Position numbers and translations under genes: made by a program. A DNA stretch of 64,000 nucleotides, taken from the NCBI GenBank assembly GCA_022843825.1, contig JALHMX010000006.1, positions 1 through 64,000 on the forward strand, in the 5' to 3' direction. Numbering within the stretch: the first letter of the stretch is position 1; every line of letters begins with the position of its first letter. Below the pieces are notes generated by a model that did not search any database, had not been told where the DNA came from, and was given only the letters and a program-made list of their open reading frames with translations. The stretch comes from Pseudobdellovibrionaceae bacterium. GTDB taxonomy: Bacteria > Bdellovibrionota > Bdellovibrionia > Bdellovibrionales > Bdellovibrionaceae. Below, in pieces: positions 6,445 to 16,122 of this stretch.

Positions 6445-9402
6445 ATGATCAACACTAATCAGCTAAGTGACAATCAAACTCAATCAGCTCGAAGAGAGCT
6501 TTATGAGATCTATGCTGATAATGCTGTAAAACCGCGCTATAAGAAAAAACTTATCGAAAGCCTTGATGAAATCTATGGATATGATCTTGTTTTTCTGGTG
6601 GGTTTAATTATGCACTCTGAGTTTTCGGGTAACCTTAATGTAATTAGTCAATCAAATGAAATCAGTGGCATCAGCTTCTCAAATGGTAAAATCACAAAAA
6701 TTGATCTTAACGATAAAGAAACATTTATGGGAGAGCTGCTCATCAAAGAAGGCTTTCTGGATAGAAAAAAACTTCTCGATTTATTACAAGATCAAAGTAA
6801 ACCTCTGGGTGAGCTCCTGATCAAAAACAATATCGCAACTAAAGAACAAATTATCGGTGTCTTAGTTAAACAAATGCGACTTCGCCTATCTAAATATATT
6901 AACAATACCAAGTACCGCGTTAATTTTTCAGAAGTCGATGTATCTGATTCAGAACTATCAATTTCTTACCAGGAATATTTAATTTTAGTCCATGATTGGG
7001 TTGCCGGTCGATTTGATGGCGAGTGGCTAAAGCTTCACTATATGGAACTCAGTGAAAGTCTGATCGATAATCCAAAAAACAGCACCGAACAAGAACACAT
7101 TAAAGATTTAGCCCTGTCAAAAGACCTTAAAATAGCTTTGCCATCAAATGACAGTCCGAAAGTTTTTTCTAAGGTCTTCTCAGAAATTAAAAATGAAAAA
7201 GATCAAGAATACTTTCTAAAAAGCTTTCATTATGGGATTATTACTGGACAAGTCTCACTTAGAAAAGATGCTGAAGCAGCTTCTCACTCGGATTCCATTC
7301 TGAAAAATATATATAATGCTTGCAGCAAAAAAACAGGTGCAGAGCTGCTAGAGACGCTGGCGCATATTCTAAAATATAAGCCCACAGAAATTGATGCTAT
7401 ATTTCAAACTATTAGTAACTACGTAGATACTTACACCGGCGATGACCATGATATGAAAAATAATATGTTTCGTATCGTTTTAGAAATGCTTTCCAAAAAA
7501 CAATATTATAACAACGAAATTAATAAAAAATATGCTTCTCAGGTAGACCCCACTAAAAATACCGAAATCTCTAATAAAGTCTCAGAAGTTTACAGAGATC
7601 TATTAGCTAAAAATCTATTTGTAGCAGTTGATAAGCTAAAAAAGCTCAATGAATACGGTTCCCATATATCTAAAATTAAACTTTATATGGTTTGGGCTAA
7701 AGCACTTATGATCCATCAAAATAATATTAGAATTAATGTTTCGGATTTAGAGCGTGATTTTTTACAAATACTACCGGAAGACAAAGACACAGCAGAGTAC
7801 CACTACGTAAAATCCATTTTATTCGTGTTAAAAAAAGATGAAACTGCAGCAAAATCAAGTTTTGACCAGGCCACACGCATGAATGTTGAGCTAAAAAAGT
7901 ATCCACCGTTCAAGGAATCGAGGTCTTTCATTAAAAAATTATTTAAACTTTCGCTGATCTTCGCGGTTTTAGGTGCGCACAGTCCAGATGTAGCATATTC
8001 ACAGCCCAGTTCTCAGTCAGTAGGCGGACATAAATTGCCTTTTGTTTATCTTAATCAGTATTTTAACTATAAAGTTATAGATAAAGACGAATCAATTGCA
8101 ATCAATGAAGTGCTCTTTAGTCTTAAAGATATGAATGTTATTCATACCGAATCTACTTACGAAGTTGAACTTAAAAATTCATTAGAACGATTTAATACAT
8201 CAGCTGAGTTCTCTTTTTTATCTAAAAATGACAAAAAAATGGTAAAAAGCTCCTCAAAATATTTAAATGGTATGCACTCAATAGCTAAAAGTCAGCTCTC
8301 AGCTGATCATCTTTGTCTGCTTCAAAAAAATGAACATACCAACATACAGATATGCAAAAACTTAGTTGAATCAAAATCGGCTGTAGGAATTAGCGTCTTC
8401 ACCATTAATAATCAAAACGTACAAAAAGAGGGTACCGTTATACTTAATGATAAGGCACAGAAAATCAGCTTGAACGCCATGAATAAAATGCAAGATTTCT
8501 TTAAGCTTGAAACTCATCAGCGTGTCATATTGCCTGCTAAAATTGAAAAATCTCCTGATTCTGAAGAATTTGAAATTCAGTTTGTTGACGCAAAAAATTT
8601 GCGGATTGCATGGCAGGAAAATGTGAATATGAATCAAAACTCTTTTCCAATTAAATTGGATAATATAATTACTTTAAGACAGGGTATATTTTTTAATGAT
8701 ATATCGCCTGATTCAGGCATGTCGCAAGTCTACATTGATCGCAGCAAAATACAGACTAAACATTTTAATAAATTTATTGTTGAGCCCATGGCTATTTTCG
8801 AACAAGTCATTGGAAAATCTGAAACCGTCGATGCTACTCTGAGAACTGGCATGGGAAAAGGATTGAGTTTAGCTTATGAACGGCACCTGCAAAGTGGACA
8901 GAATATTTCTGGAGCGCTTTCTTTTTATTCAACAGCAGTCGAAGAAGGGCAAAGCAATGTACTGATTCTTAATGCAGATCATTCGCTGCTCGGCCTGCAG
9001 GCCGGATATAAATACTTTTTTAGTGATAACCTAAATATCACTGGAGTTTTAAGACTCAGAGAAGAACTCTTTTTGAGCCAAGAAAACTCTACAACTGTCG
9101 GCGTTAGCAAAACCTTAGTCGGCATGTTCGGAGCAAGTCTGGATTATGCACTATATAGCGCTCATAAAATTAATGTGGGTGCGGAAGGTGGCGTTTTCGC
9201 CCTGACGCCTAATAGCGTTAAGGGCTCTACACAAACCAGTGTTGGTTTTTCTATTGAAGCGGGAGCTAGGGCCTCATACAAAGTAGATTGGGGACGTATT
9301 AACGCAAGCATGTTATTAGGATCTCGTAATCAAAAAAATAGCGAGTTTGTCTACTCCGCTAGTTACATCGTTTACAAAGCGGGTTTTACGTATCTGTTTT
9401 AG
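6445..9402 (+). CDS. 985-aa fusion: DUF4388/MshEN-like and helical N-terminus, internal hydrophobic segment, C-terminal outer-membrane barrel
   Basis: Residues ~40-90 look like DUF4388 (FSGNLNVIS, GISFSNGKITKID). Residues ~90-155 are two GspE-N/MshEN-type repeats (GELLIKEGFLDRKKLLDLL, LGELLIKNNIATKEQI), a domain that binds cyclic di-GMP in some families. Residues ~250-490 are helical, TPR-like. A hydrophobic stretch (~494-518) ends in VAYSQP, an acceptable signal-peptidase I site. Residues ~520-775 look periplasmic, and ~776-985 alternate like beta-strands and end in YKAGFTYLF, a C-terminal aromatic typical of outer-membrane barrels. One continuous frame covers all of this. No ribosome site or good start was found at the junction that would make two genes. 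It is the third gene after the PP2C and STAS genes. Confidence 0.7.
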   Translation: MINTNQLSDNQTQSARRELYEIYADNAVKPRYKKKLIESLDEIYGYDLVFLVGLIMHSEFSGNLNVISQSNEISGISFSNGKITKIDLNDKETFMGELLIKEGFLDRKKLLDLLQDQSKPLGELLIKNNIATKEQIIGVLVKQMRLRLSKYINNTKYRVNFSEVDVSDSELSISYQEYLILVHDWVAGRFDGEWLKLHYMELSESLIDNPKNSTEQEHIKDLALSKDLKIALPSNDSPKVFSKVFSEIKNEKDQEYFLKSFHYGIITGQVSLRKDAEAASHSDSILKNIYNACSKKTGAELLETLAHILKYKPTEIDAIFQTISNYVDTYTGDDHDMKNNMFRIVLEMLSKKQYYNNEINKKYASQVDPTKNTEISNKVSEVYRDLLAKNLFVAVDKLKKLNEYGSHISKIKLYMVWAKALMIHQNNIRINVSDLERDFLQILPEDKDTAEYHYVKSILFVLKKDETAAKSSFDQATRMNVELKKYPPFKESRSFIKKLFKLSLIFAVLGAHSPDVAYSQPSSQSVGGHKLPFVYLNQYFNYKVIDKDESIAINEVLFSLKDMNVIHTESTYEVELKNSLERFNTSAEFSFLSKNDKKMVKSSSKYLNGMHSIAKSQLSADHLCLLQKNEHTNIQICKNLVESKSAVGISVFTINNQNVQKEGTVILNDKAQKISLNAMNKMQDFFKLETHQRVILPAKIEKSPDSEEFEIQFVDAKNLRIAWQENVNMNQNSFPIKLDNIITLRQGIFFNDISPDSGMSQVYIDRSKIQTKHFNKFIVEPMAIFEQVIGKSETVDATLRTGMGKGLSLAYERHLQSGQNISGALSFYSTAVEEGQSNVLILNADHSLLGLQAGYKYFFSDNLNITGVLRLREELFLSQENSTTVGVSKTLVGMFGASLDYALYSAHKINVGAEGGVFALTPNSVKGSTQTSVGFSIEAGARASYKVDWGRINASMLLGSRNQKNSEFVYSASYIVYKAGFTYLF

Positions 9403-10237
9403 TATCAAACTGTGGCAGAAAAAAACGCGTTTTTAATTCCTCTAGACCAAACTGCTCTATTATCTCAGTCAGTTTTCGTGCGTAACGCGGCCGAGGTTTT
9501 TCAATTTTTTTCGCTATAATCAATTCATTTTTCATTGAATGCTCAAGTCCGACCATCTCTGTCACTGTAACTTGATAACCAAAAGATTCAAGCTGGAGAG
9601 CTCTTAACACATTAGTCAAATGACTTCCAAACTCTCGAGTATGAATGGGGTGGCGATATATTTCAGTTAATGAATCTTTAGATAAATCTTTTTTCGCCTT
9701 TTTCAAAAAACTAGCTACCTCGGCCTGACAACAAGGAATAACTACTATATATTTTGAACCTCGCTGTAAACCAAATTTAATTGCATCATCCGTTGCAGTA
9801 TCGCAAGCATGTAAAGCGGTGACTATATCAATTTCCAAGGGAATCGCCTTAGAGTTCATTGACTCTTCCACCGAAAGATTTAAAAAGTTCATGTTAGAAA
9901 AATTTATTTTTTGAGCTAAAGCTTTAGATTTTTCAACAAGTTCAGCGCGTGTTTCAATACCGTAAAACTGACACTGATCTTGCTGCGACTGATGTTTCGC
10001 AAATAAATCATTCAATATAAACCCTAAATAAGATTTGCCAGCACCGTGATCTATAAGGTTCATTTGATTTTTTTCTTTTAAGACATCTTTCATCAAGGGC
10101 TCTATAAACTGATACAAATGTTTAATCTGTTTTAATTTTCGACGGCTGTCTTGATTAATTTTTCCATCTGAAGTCAAAATATGTAGCTCTTTAAGAAGCT
10201 CGATGGAGTAGCCCGCTTTTAAAATATCATCGCTCAT
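9386..10237 (-). CDS. SAM-dependent methyltransferase, 283 aa
   Basis: A Rossmann-type methyltransferase: motif I at about residue 59 (NLIDHGAGKSYLGFIL), an acidic motif II (YGIETRAELV), DIVTALHACDTATDDAI, and PCCQAEV near 168. The HACDTATD and CCQ motifs are characteristic of the METTL25/methyltransferase_32-like group, whose substrates are poorly defined; rRNA or protein modification is possible. There is no signal peptide, so it is cytoplasmic. It lies 2 bases after rnhA on the same strand, so the two are probably co-transcribed. Its 3' end overlaps that of the convergent 985-aa gene by 17 bases. Confidence 0.85.
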   Translation of the reverse strand: MSDDILKAGYSIELLKELHILTSDGKINQDSRRKLKQIKHLYQFIEPLMKDVLKEKNQMNLIDHGAGKSYLGFILNDLFAKHQSQQDQCQFYGIETRAELVEKSKALAQKINFSNMNFLNLSVEESMNSKAIPLEIDIVTALHACDTATDDAIKFGLQRGSKYIVVIPCCQAEVASFLKKAKKDLSKDSLTEIYRHPIHTREFGSHLTNVLRALQLESFGYQVTVTEMVGLEHSMKNELIIAKKIEKPRPRYARKLTEIIEQFGLEELKTRFFLPQFDTKTDT

Positions 10238-10239
10238 TT

Positions 10240-10968
10240 TTATTTACCCCAAGATTTTAAAAGAGCAGCTTCTTCATCAGCAGAGGTCACCTTTTTAAAC
10301 TTCACACCAGGACGGCCTTTAACTTGGGCTTCACACTCTGGCCAGGTGCTGTAACGAGTGACGACGCCGTTAATAAGACTTAAATACCAAGTTGTCTTTT
10401 TCTCTTCATTGGTTTTTTTCCATTGACCTTCTGGCAGCGGTTCAGTTTTAGCTGGGGCTCGTACATCAAAAATATAACTACTAGCAGGACCATGATAAAG
10501 TTCAACAAAATCATTTTTAGAATACGCGACCGCTATCCGATCGCAACGATCATTACCGGGATCATTACTGTGGCCACGCACATAGTCCCATTTAATTTTA
10601 CTCGGCATTTTCTGAATCAACTGAGCAAGCTTTTTCCACTCTTCGGGGTTGGCAACTGGCTCTCCAGCGGCATTTTTCCAATTGTTCTTCATCCAGCCAA
10701 ATATCCACTGTGTGGCTCCGCGGATAACATACACGCTATCTGTGTAGATCTGCACTTCACAGGCGCCTTTAGTGTTAGACAAAATATGATCTAGACCCTC
10801 AATAACAGCTTGAAGCTCCATGCGATTGTTGGTGGTCTGCAAATCTCCGCCGCCTAACTCATGCACGTATTTGAAATCCTCGATAACGATTGCACCATAG
10901 CCACCCGGCCCAGGATTCCCCGAGCACGCACCATCGGTATAGAGAACAAATTTTTGGGTTAAATTCAT
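10240..10968 (-). CDS. rnhA: ribonuclease HI with C-terminal hybrid-binding domain
   Basis: Residues ~5-150 are a complete RNase HI domain that degrades RNA in RNA-DNA hybrids. The four acidic catalytic positions sit in YTDGACSGNPGPGGYG, NRMELQAVIEGL, IYTDSVYV and GNDRCDRIA, and the HGHS-equivalent is RGHSNDPGN. A linker leads to a C-terminal ~45-residue module (WYLSLINGVVTRYSTWPEC, QVKGRPGVKFKK, then an acidic helix) resembling the hybrid-binding domain (caulimovirus VI-like). In most RNases H carrying it, that domain is at the N-terminus. At 242 aa the protein is about 90 aa longer than E. coli RNase HI. Confidence 0.93.
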   Translation of the reverse strand: MNLTQKFVLYTDGACSGNPGPGGYGAIVIEDFKYVHELGGGDLQTTNNRMELQAVIEGLDHILSNTKGACEVQIYTDSVYVIRGATQWIFGWMKNNWKNAAGEPVANPEEWKKLAQLIQKMPSKIKWDYVRGHSNDPGNDRCDRIAVAYSKNDFVELYHGPASSYIFDVRAPAKTEPLPEGQWKKTNEEKKTTWYLSLINGVVTRYSTWPECEAQVKGRPGVKFKKVTSADEEAALLKSWGK

Positions 10969-11021
10969 AAAACCACGTTACCGCACAAGCGGGAAAAAAG
11001 GCAACCCAGGAGTCTTAAAAT

Positions 11022-11055
11022 AAAAAAGCCGTAAACTTTCGTTTACGGCTTTTTT
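11022..11055. terminator. bidirectional rho-independent terminator
   Basis: GCCGTAAAC/GTTTACGGC with loop TTTC is flanked by A6 on the left and T6 on the right (stem 11022-11036 and 11041-11055). The hairpin with a T-tract is readable on both strands. It lies 28 bases after the stop codon of the metalloprotease gene, which it should terminate on the minus strand. The rnhA promoter must then lie between it and 10968. Confidence 0.9.
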
Positions 11056-11083
11056 AAAGATGATAATGGCAACGGCTAACTAA

Positions 11084-14000
11084 CTAATTACCTACACCTA
11101 AGTTTGGATCAACTAAACGTGTGAAATATGTTAGACGATCTATAATATCTAAAATACGAGGCTGTGATTGCTGCATTGAAACCCCATCCATCATACTGCC
11201 AATAACTTCAGAACCGGCAATCACCTGACCATTCTTCAAAGTGATATTGACACCTGACAACCCTTCAACAAGGAAGGCCTGAGCGTACCCTATTAAAGGT
11301 ACTGCGCTTAATTGATCATTCACTGGTCGTATTTTCTGAATCTCTGTTACAACTTTTTGAATTTCTGCATTTAGGGTCTCTGGCGCTGCTTTTTCTAGAA
11401 TGCTTTTATAACCCATAAAAAGCTGCAACTGATTAAACATAAATTTGCGCATTTCAATAACTTGAGATTCAAATTGATAAACTCCGTACTGTGGATCATC
11501 ATAAACTTTCGGCATAATGCCGCCCAGTTCGTTATATTCTCTAATACGTACAAGCAATGCTGCCGCCATTTGATCAGCGTCCGCCTTAGCCGCTTGAACC
11601 ACAGGGTCTTCTTGATCTCGGCCCATATGTTTTAAGTCAGCTGTTAACATATTATTGAGTAAGCTCACCATATGAGCCTTATTAGTTAAATAAACATCTG
11701 CATTCGCCGCACTTTGTATTAATGCCTGTGATGCAATACCATTTTGTGTCGCGAAATAGACAAGGGTGTCTGGTCTTGTGCGATCCTCACCCATTCGCGC
11801 AACATTAAGTCGATACTTAGGCGCAGAGGCTAAGCGGGACGAGCTTAGCTTAAAGCTTTCGGCAAAGGCATCAAATGAACTCCATTTCGACTCGTAAAAT
11901 CCAATGACTGCACCCACAGCGGCCTGCTGATCTATATATTGATTACTAGGAACTTTAATTCCTGTCTCAATAAATGTACCGGATGGACTGAAAAATCCAC
12001 TTGATAAATTGTCTGTCATAACTTCGTACATCAAGTTTACAATCAGTGACTGTGAAGGATCCGACATGCCTAAAATGTATTGCTCGAAGTCTTTAAATGA
12101 GAAAACACTTTGTTGAGCATCACTTGTTACATCAACTGATGAAGCTGACATTAAAAAATTTAATGCAAACATCTTATCATAAACAATACCCATCGTATCA
12201 ACTTTATCACGACTTAGGCCCACATCCCATACTGGGCGTGCCTCTACAATTTTTACATCTTTTACAGTTTTCTCAATTTGATTTCCAGCGCTGTCAACTT
12301 CGATCGTTTTGTACTGAAATGGAAATACAGTATAACGATTGTCATTTAAATAGCCGCTATTAGTTGTAGGCGTACGAATAACATCTTGAAAAAATTTGTA
12401 TCCCTCAAAAGCAGCATACAATAAATCGTTCGTTATTTGCTGTTCTACATTTTGAGGTCGACCAGACCCGTAGATGAAAGCCACTGAGAACGCTTCATCC
12501 AAAAATGCACGAATTTGCGCAAAAGTTTGAATATTTCTTATGATAATCTGAATTTTTTGCGGCCATCCGAAAACAATTTTATCAGAAACATAGTTTCTTG
12601 TAGCAAACGATCGATTGTAATCTGCTATCATGGTATTTACAATTTCAACTGCAGATCCGCCTGTATCAAATCGATTACACATAATTGACGTGTAAGTCCC
12701 GCCATCACTACATTGTTCATAGTGTTTGATGATTCCGTCGATATTTAAGGTATCTTTAGTAAAATGTACTAGCGAGTTTACACCCTTAACTTTCATTATA
12801 TCTTTTATATGAATCATATTTTTGTTAATTAACTTAATACCTAATGATTCAAATGCCTTTGCGTTAGCTGCAGCGACACGTGCATCCATTTCTACGTATC
12901 CCGTATAAGCTGCACGAATGGCATGCGCATCATATGGGCCGGGTCCAGCATAATACTGATCGATATCAGATACGTAATCCATGATAGACGAATAGTTACG
13001 TCCGGTTTTTTCTCCTGGGAATTCATAATTAGCCTTATCTGTAGAGGCTTTGAAATTATGCATTAGTCCAAAAGCATGTCCTAATTCATGTGATAATGTA
13101 CTCATCACGCCTTGTTTAAAGTTCAACATTAAATTTTTATGTGGATCTGGATCCATAGCAAGCGCCATATCATTGATTTCATTTCTTGAGTACAAGAAAC
13201 AACCTGGGCGATTTTGAGTCGCGCGATCAAACCGCACTGACATAGCTAAGATTTGCTGTCTTCTATTTACTAAGCTTTTAACATCTTCAGACAGTCCGCC
13301 ATGAGCTAAGAACATGTCGTTAATTCTGAATTCGAACTCACGCTCGTTCTGCATAAGCCGTTTATTCATAGCCATATCAGCTATTTTCTTAATCATCGTT
13401 GACGAATTTGTGGGTAAATTAACTTTATCAGAGCGCGAACCACGCTTCAATACGTTTTTATCTATTTTGGTATTCAGTTTCAATTGTGGAGTAGCGGTTG
13501 AAGTCATGCCACTGAGCATATTACGTACGTTCTGCTTGTCTAAATCAAAGTACTTAATCATATCTTTAAGATATTTTTTATTGTCACTTGTCAGTTGATT
13601 AATTTCTTTTACAATTCCGCCACCAATAGAACCTTGCTCAGTCTGGCCTACGTCCAATGACCCATTTTCTTTAAGCTCTTTTAAAGCTTTAGTTTTCATT
13701 TGCTCGATTTTCTTTTCATAGTCACGGGCAAGTTCAGTCATCTTTAACAAGATTTTAGTTTGTTCGTATGTATTACCTGTATAAACGATAGCATTAGCCG
13801 ATTCAATAACACCAGAACGTGGATTCGCGGCTGGCTGCGCAACCCCAAGTAATCCATTGTCAGCAGGGATTTCATTCAACCAAATATAATTTCTATCCAG
13901 GTCTCCTAATCTTCCCGTTTCCTTTCCTGGCTCTTCGATAACTAATTCAAGATAATCTCCAGATCTTTCTAAAGTAGTACCCTTGAAAGCATAAGCAAAA

Positions 14001-16090
14001 ATTCTGTTCCATTCGTCAACAACTTGCTTAGTGGCTTCGACTAAAAGCTGACGACGCTCTGGATTAGTCGCCTCAGGATTATTAATTCCGCCTAAATACC
14101 ACTTCATCGTTTTGCCATTACGCAAATCGTGAATCATTGGGAGATACTTTTCGCTGCCATCACGGTTATTTAAGGCGCCACTTTCATTATTTTTATCTGC
14201 TAAAGTAAATACGCCGTAGTTGAACGCTTCTTGAGCCATATGAGAAATATTCTCAGTAAATTGTATATCTGCAGTGCCTTTGTGTTTAACAAACGAAATA
14301 CGTTCAATCACATTGAAGTTTAGCTGCGCTAAAGCAGCCCAGTAAGCTGCATTCACATCTTTAATAGCAGCACATGACGTGTCCACAGTATGGGAGCTGC
14401 TGATAGAGAAATTAAGCACTCCATCATTTGCCAATCGCATGTCCATACCAGTAACTTTTTTCGACGAATCAGCAATAAAACAGCTTCCAGCATCATAAAA
14501 TGCCAAAGGTGATGACGCATCTGGAATCGTGTTTCTAGTCCAATCCAGTTTAATGTAATTGGCTTTCTCTTTAGTCGTTTCAACTAGATTTTTTAAGACC
14601 AGATTACTTCCATGAGCATCTTGTACTTCAACGTAATAGTATTTAACTGGAATAGACATTAATTCTTCGCGGTCTTTAGCGCCCTGACCAGTGTACTTGA
14701 TTAATGACATTTGATTTCTAACGACTAAACGATCTTCTTCAAGCTCAAATTTGATGATGTTCATGTCACTTGAAGTACCAGTTCGACCAATAAAGCTTGT
14801 CGCCGCGTCTTCTAAAGTACGACGAAACATAAATTCGCCTTTAAGATCTTCAATTCGAATCGAACTGTCCGGATCTAACAAACCCGTCACTTCATATTGA
14901 CGAGCAGTAGAATTTTCTAAAATTTCAACCATACCTACGCTTTGAGATTTAGGTACTTGAATAGACTGTACAGTTGCCGAAGTAGTTCCATTAGGGTCAG
15001 TTAATGATAACTCTAACTTTTTATACGCAACTGGTACGCCGGCAACTAAAACGATCACACAAGTCTGAGGTGGATTTGAAATCACACCTTTAAGTTCGAC
15101 ATCATTACAAGATACTACCCGACCACCCGAACCACCATTTTTGTATATACGGACTTGTTCTTCAGTTAACTTTGATAAATCGGTAACTTCATAAACCAAT
15201 AAAGCATCTGGAGAAAGCTTGGTTACTACCTGAGCTTTAGGATTTAAGAATTTGATACCAATTTTTAGTTCTTCGGCTAACTGCTCAACTGTTAACAGAC
15301 GCTTATCAATTTTATCTTGTCTAAATAGCTGTTTCATTTCACGAACCTGATCCGCACTTAGTCCTATAACCTTACGAGCATCTGTTCGCGAGTTGATTTT
15401 AATGTGGGTAGCTTGTGACCAGTCTGTCTCTTTAAGTCTTAGGACCGAAGTCTGTTCCTTTAATTCATTTTTAGTGCGCTCTAAAATACCGTACGCTGCG
15501 ATTTCATACTTAAACATTGGAACAAGTAATGTTCCGGTTGCTTTACCAGCTTTAATTAGCTCACGTTCTTGCGCCGCGCTTTTTTGCTCTTGAGCTAAAG
15601 TTTTTGCCTCGTTTTTCTTAGAGACAATGATTTTACTTATTAAATTCGCTTCCCGGGCCGAAATGGCTATGCTTTTCTCGATCGCATTAAGCAACTGAGC
15701 ATCATTAACAACTTTATATGCAGTAATGTTATTTTTATCGACCGAAAAAGAAATGTTGAATTGCTTATCGGTTCTGCTCGTTAATGGTAAACTATCAAAC
15801 ATAAACTTGATGCGTCCCGGAACATTAACATCTTCAGATGAAAGCCTTTGTGCTTCATCAAAATCCAAGATTTGAATTTTATCCGGATTGGATGCCTCAT
15901 CCACCAAACTTACATTCGCGGAAAAAGCCGAGCTTTCTTGAGGAGCACCGAACATTGATATTTCATAAACATCTGGGGCTATATCTTCAGGCAACTCCGC
16001 ATTTCTGCTTTTAGTGCAGGAAGTAATAGCAAATACTGCAAGTATTACTAAAAATCCCAGTGTTTTGTCCTTATTTATAATCTGTCTCAT
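11084..16090 (-). CDS. giant metzincin-type zinc metalloprotease lipoprotein, 1668 aa
   Basis: The N-terminus is a lipoprotein signal with lipobox ITSC (Cys ~26) followed by TKSRNAE, so the product should be lipidated. At residues 1001-1011 it has HELGHAFGLMH, the extended metzincin zinc motif HExxHxxGxxH, and about 35 residues later SSIMDY supplies the Met-turn. These predict an active zinc endopeptidase. The ~970 residues before it contain beta-rich stretches and a Lys/Gln-rich helical stretch (~130-175). The last ~600 residues are mostly helical. Related large zinc-dependent proteases are known in Bacteroidetes, Myxobacteria and Bdellovibrio; the substrate is unknown. In a predatory bacterium prey-protein digestion is a reasonable guess, but only a guess. 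It follows a barrel gene by 32 bases. Confidence 0.85.
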   Translation of the reverse strand: MRQIINKDKTLGFLVILAVFAITSCTKSRNAELPEDIAPDVYEISMFGAPQESSAFSANVSLVDEASNPDKIQILDFDEAQRLSSEDVNVPGRIKFMFDSLPLTSRTDKQFNISFSVDKNNITAYKVVNDAQLLNAIEKSIAISAREANLISKIIVSKKNEAKTLAQEQKSAAQERELIKAGKATGTLLVPMFKYEIAAYGILERTKNELKEQTSVLRLKETDWSQATHIKINSRTDARKVIGLSADQVREMKQLFRQDKIDKRLLTVEQLAEELKIGIKFLNPKAQVVTKLSPDALLVYEVTDLSKLTEEQVRIYKNGGSGGRVVSCNDVELKGVISNPPQTCVIVLVAGVPVAYKKLELSLTDPNGTTSATVQSIQVPKSQSVGMVEILENSTARQYEVTGLLDPDSSIRIEDLKGEFMFRRTLEDAATSFIGRTGTSSDMNIIKFELEEDRLVVRNQMSLIKYTGQGAKDREELMSIPVKYYYVEVQDAHGSNLVLKNLVETTKEKANYIKLDWTRNTIPDASSPLAFYDAGSCFIADSSKKVTGMDMRLANDGVLNFSISSSHTVDTSCAAIKDVNAAYWAALAQLNFNVIERISFVKHKGTADIQFTENISHMAQEAFNYGVFTLADKNNESGALNNRDGSEKYLPMIHDLRNGKTMKWYLGGINNPEATNPERRQLLVEATKQVVDEWNRIFAYAFKGTTLERSGDYLELVIEEPGKETGRLGDLDRNYIWLNEIPADNGLLGVAQPAANPRSGVIESANAIVYTGNTYEQTKILLKMTELARDYEKKIEQMKTKALKELKENGSLDVGQTEQGSIGGGIVKEINQLTSDNKKYLKDMIKYFDLDKQNVRNMLSGMTSTATPQLKLNTKIDKNVLKRGSRSDKVNLPTNSSTMIKKIADMAMNKRLMQNEREFEFRINDMFLAHGGLSEDVKSLVNRRQQILAMSVRFDRATQNRPGCFLYSRNEINDMALAMDPDPHKNLMLNFKQGVMSTLSHELGHAFGLMHNFKASTDKANYEFPGEKTGRNYSSIMDYVSDIDQYYAGPGPYDAHAIRAAYTGYVEMDARVAAANAKAFESLGIKLINKNMIHIKDIMKVKGVNSLVHFTKDTLNIDGIIKHYEQCSDGGTYTSIMCNRFDTGGSAVEIVNTMIADYNRSFATRNYVSDKIVFGWPQKIQIIIRNIQTFAQIRAFLDEAFSVAFIYGSGRPQNVEQQITNDLLYAAFEGYKFFQDVIRTPTTNSGYLNDNRYTVFPFQYKTIEVDSAGNQIEKTVKDVKIVEARPVWDVGLSRDKVDTMGIVYDKMFALNFLMSASSVDVTSDAQQSVFSFKDFEQYILGMSDPSQSLIVNLMYEVMTDNLSSGFFSPSGTFIETGIKVPSNQYIDQQAAVGAVIGFYESKWSSFDAFAESFKLSSSRLASAPKYRLNVARMGEDRTRPDTLVYFATQNGIASQALIQSAANADVYLTNKAHMVSLLNNMLTADLKHMGRDQEDPVVQAAKADADQMAAALLVRIREYNELGGIMPKVYDDPQYGVYQFESQVIEMRKFMFNQLQLFMGYKSILEKAAPETLNAEIQKVVTEIQKIRPVNDQLSAVPLIGYAQAFLVEGLSGVNITLKNGQVIAGSEVIGSMMDGVSMQQSQPRILDIIDRLTYFTRLVDPNLGVGN

Positions 16091-16122
16091 AGTTGCTCCT
16101 CTTAATTATTAAAAAATCAAAT

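Noticed and set aside
7870-8010. Two separate genes within the 985-aa frame
   Set aside because: No stop codon, ribosome site or good internal start was found at the junction; the nearest ATG (7879) lies inside the helical region. A sequence error could still hide a boundary, so it is kept as a finding.
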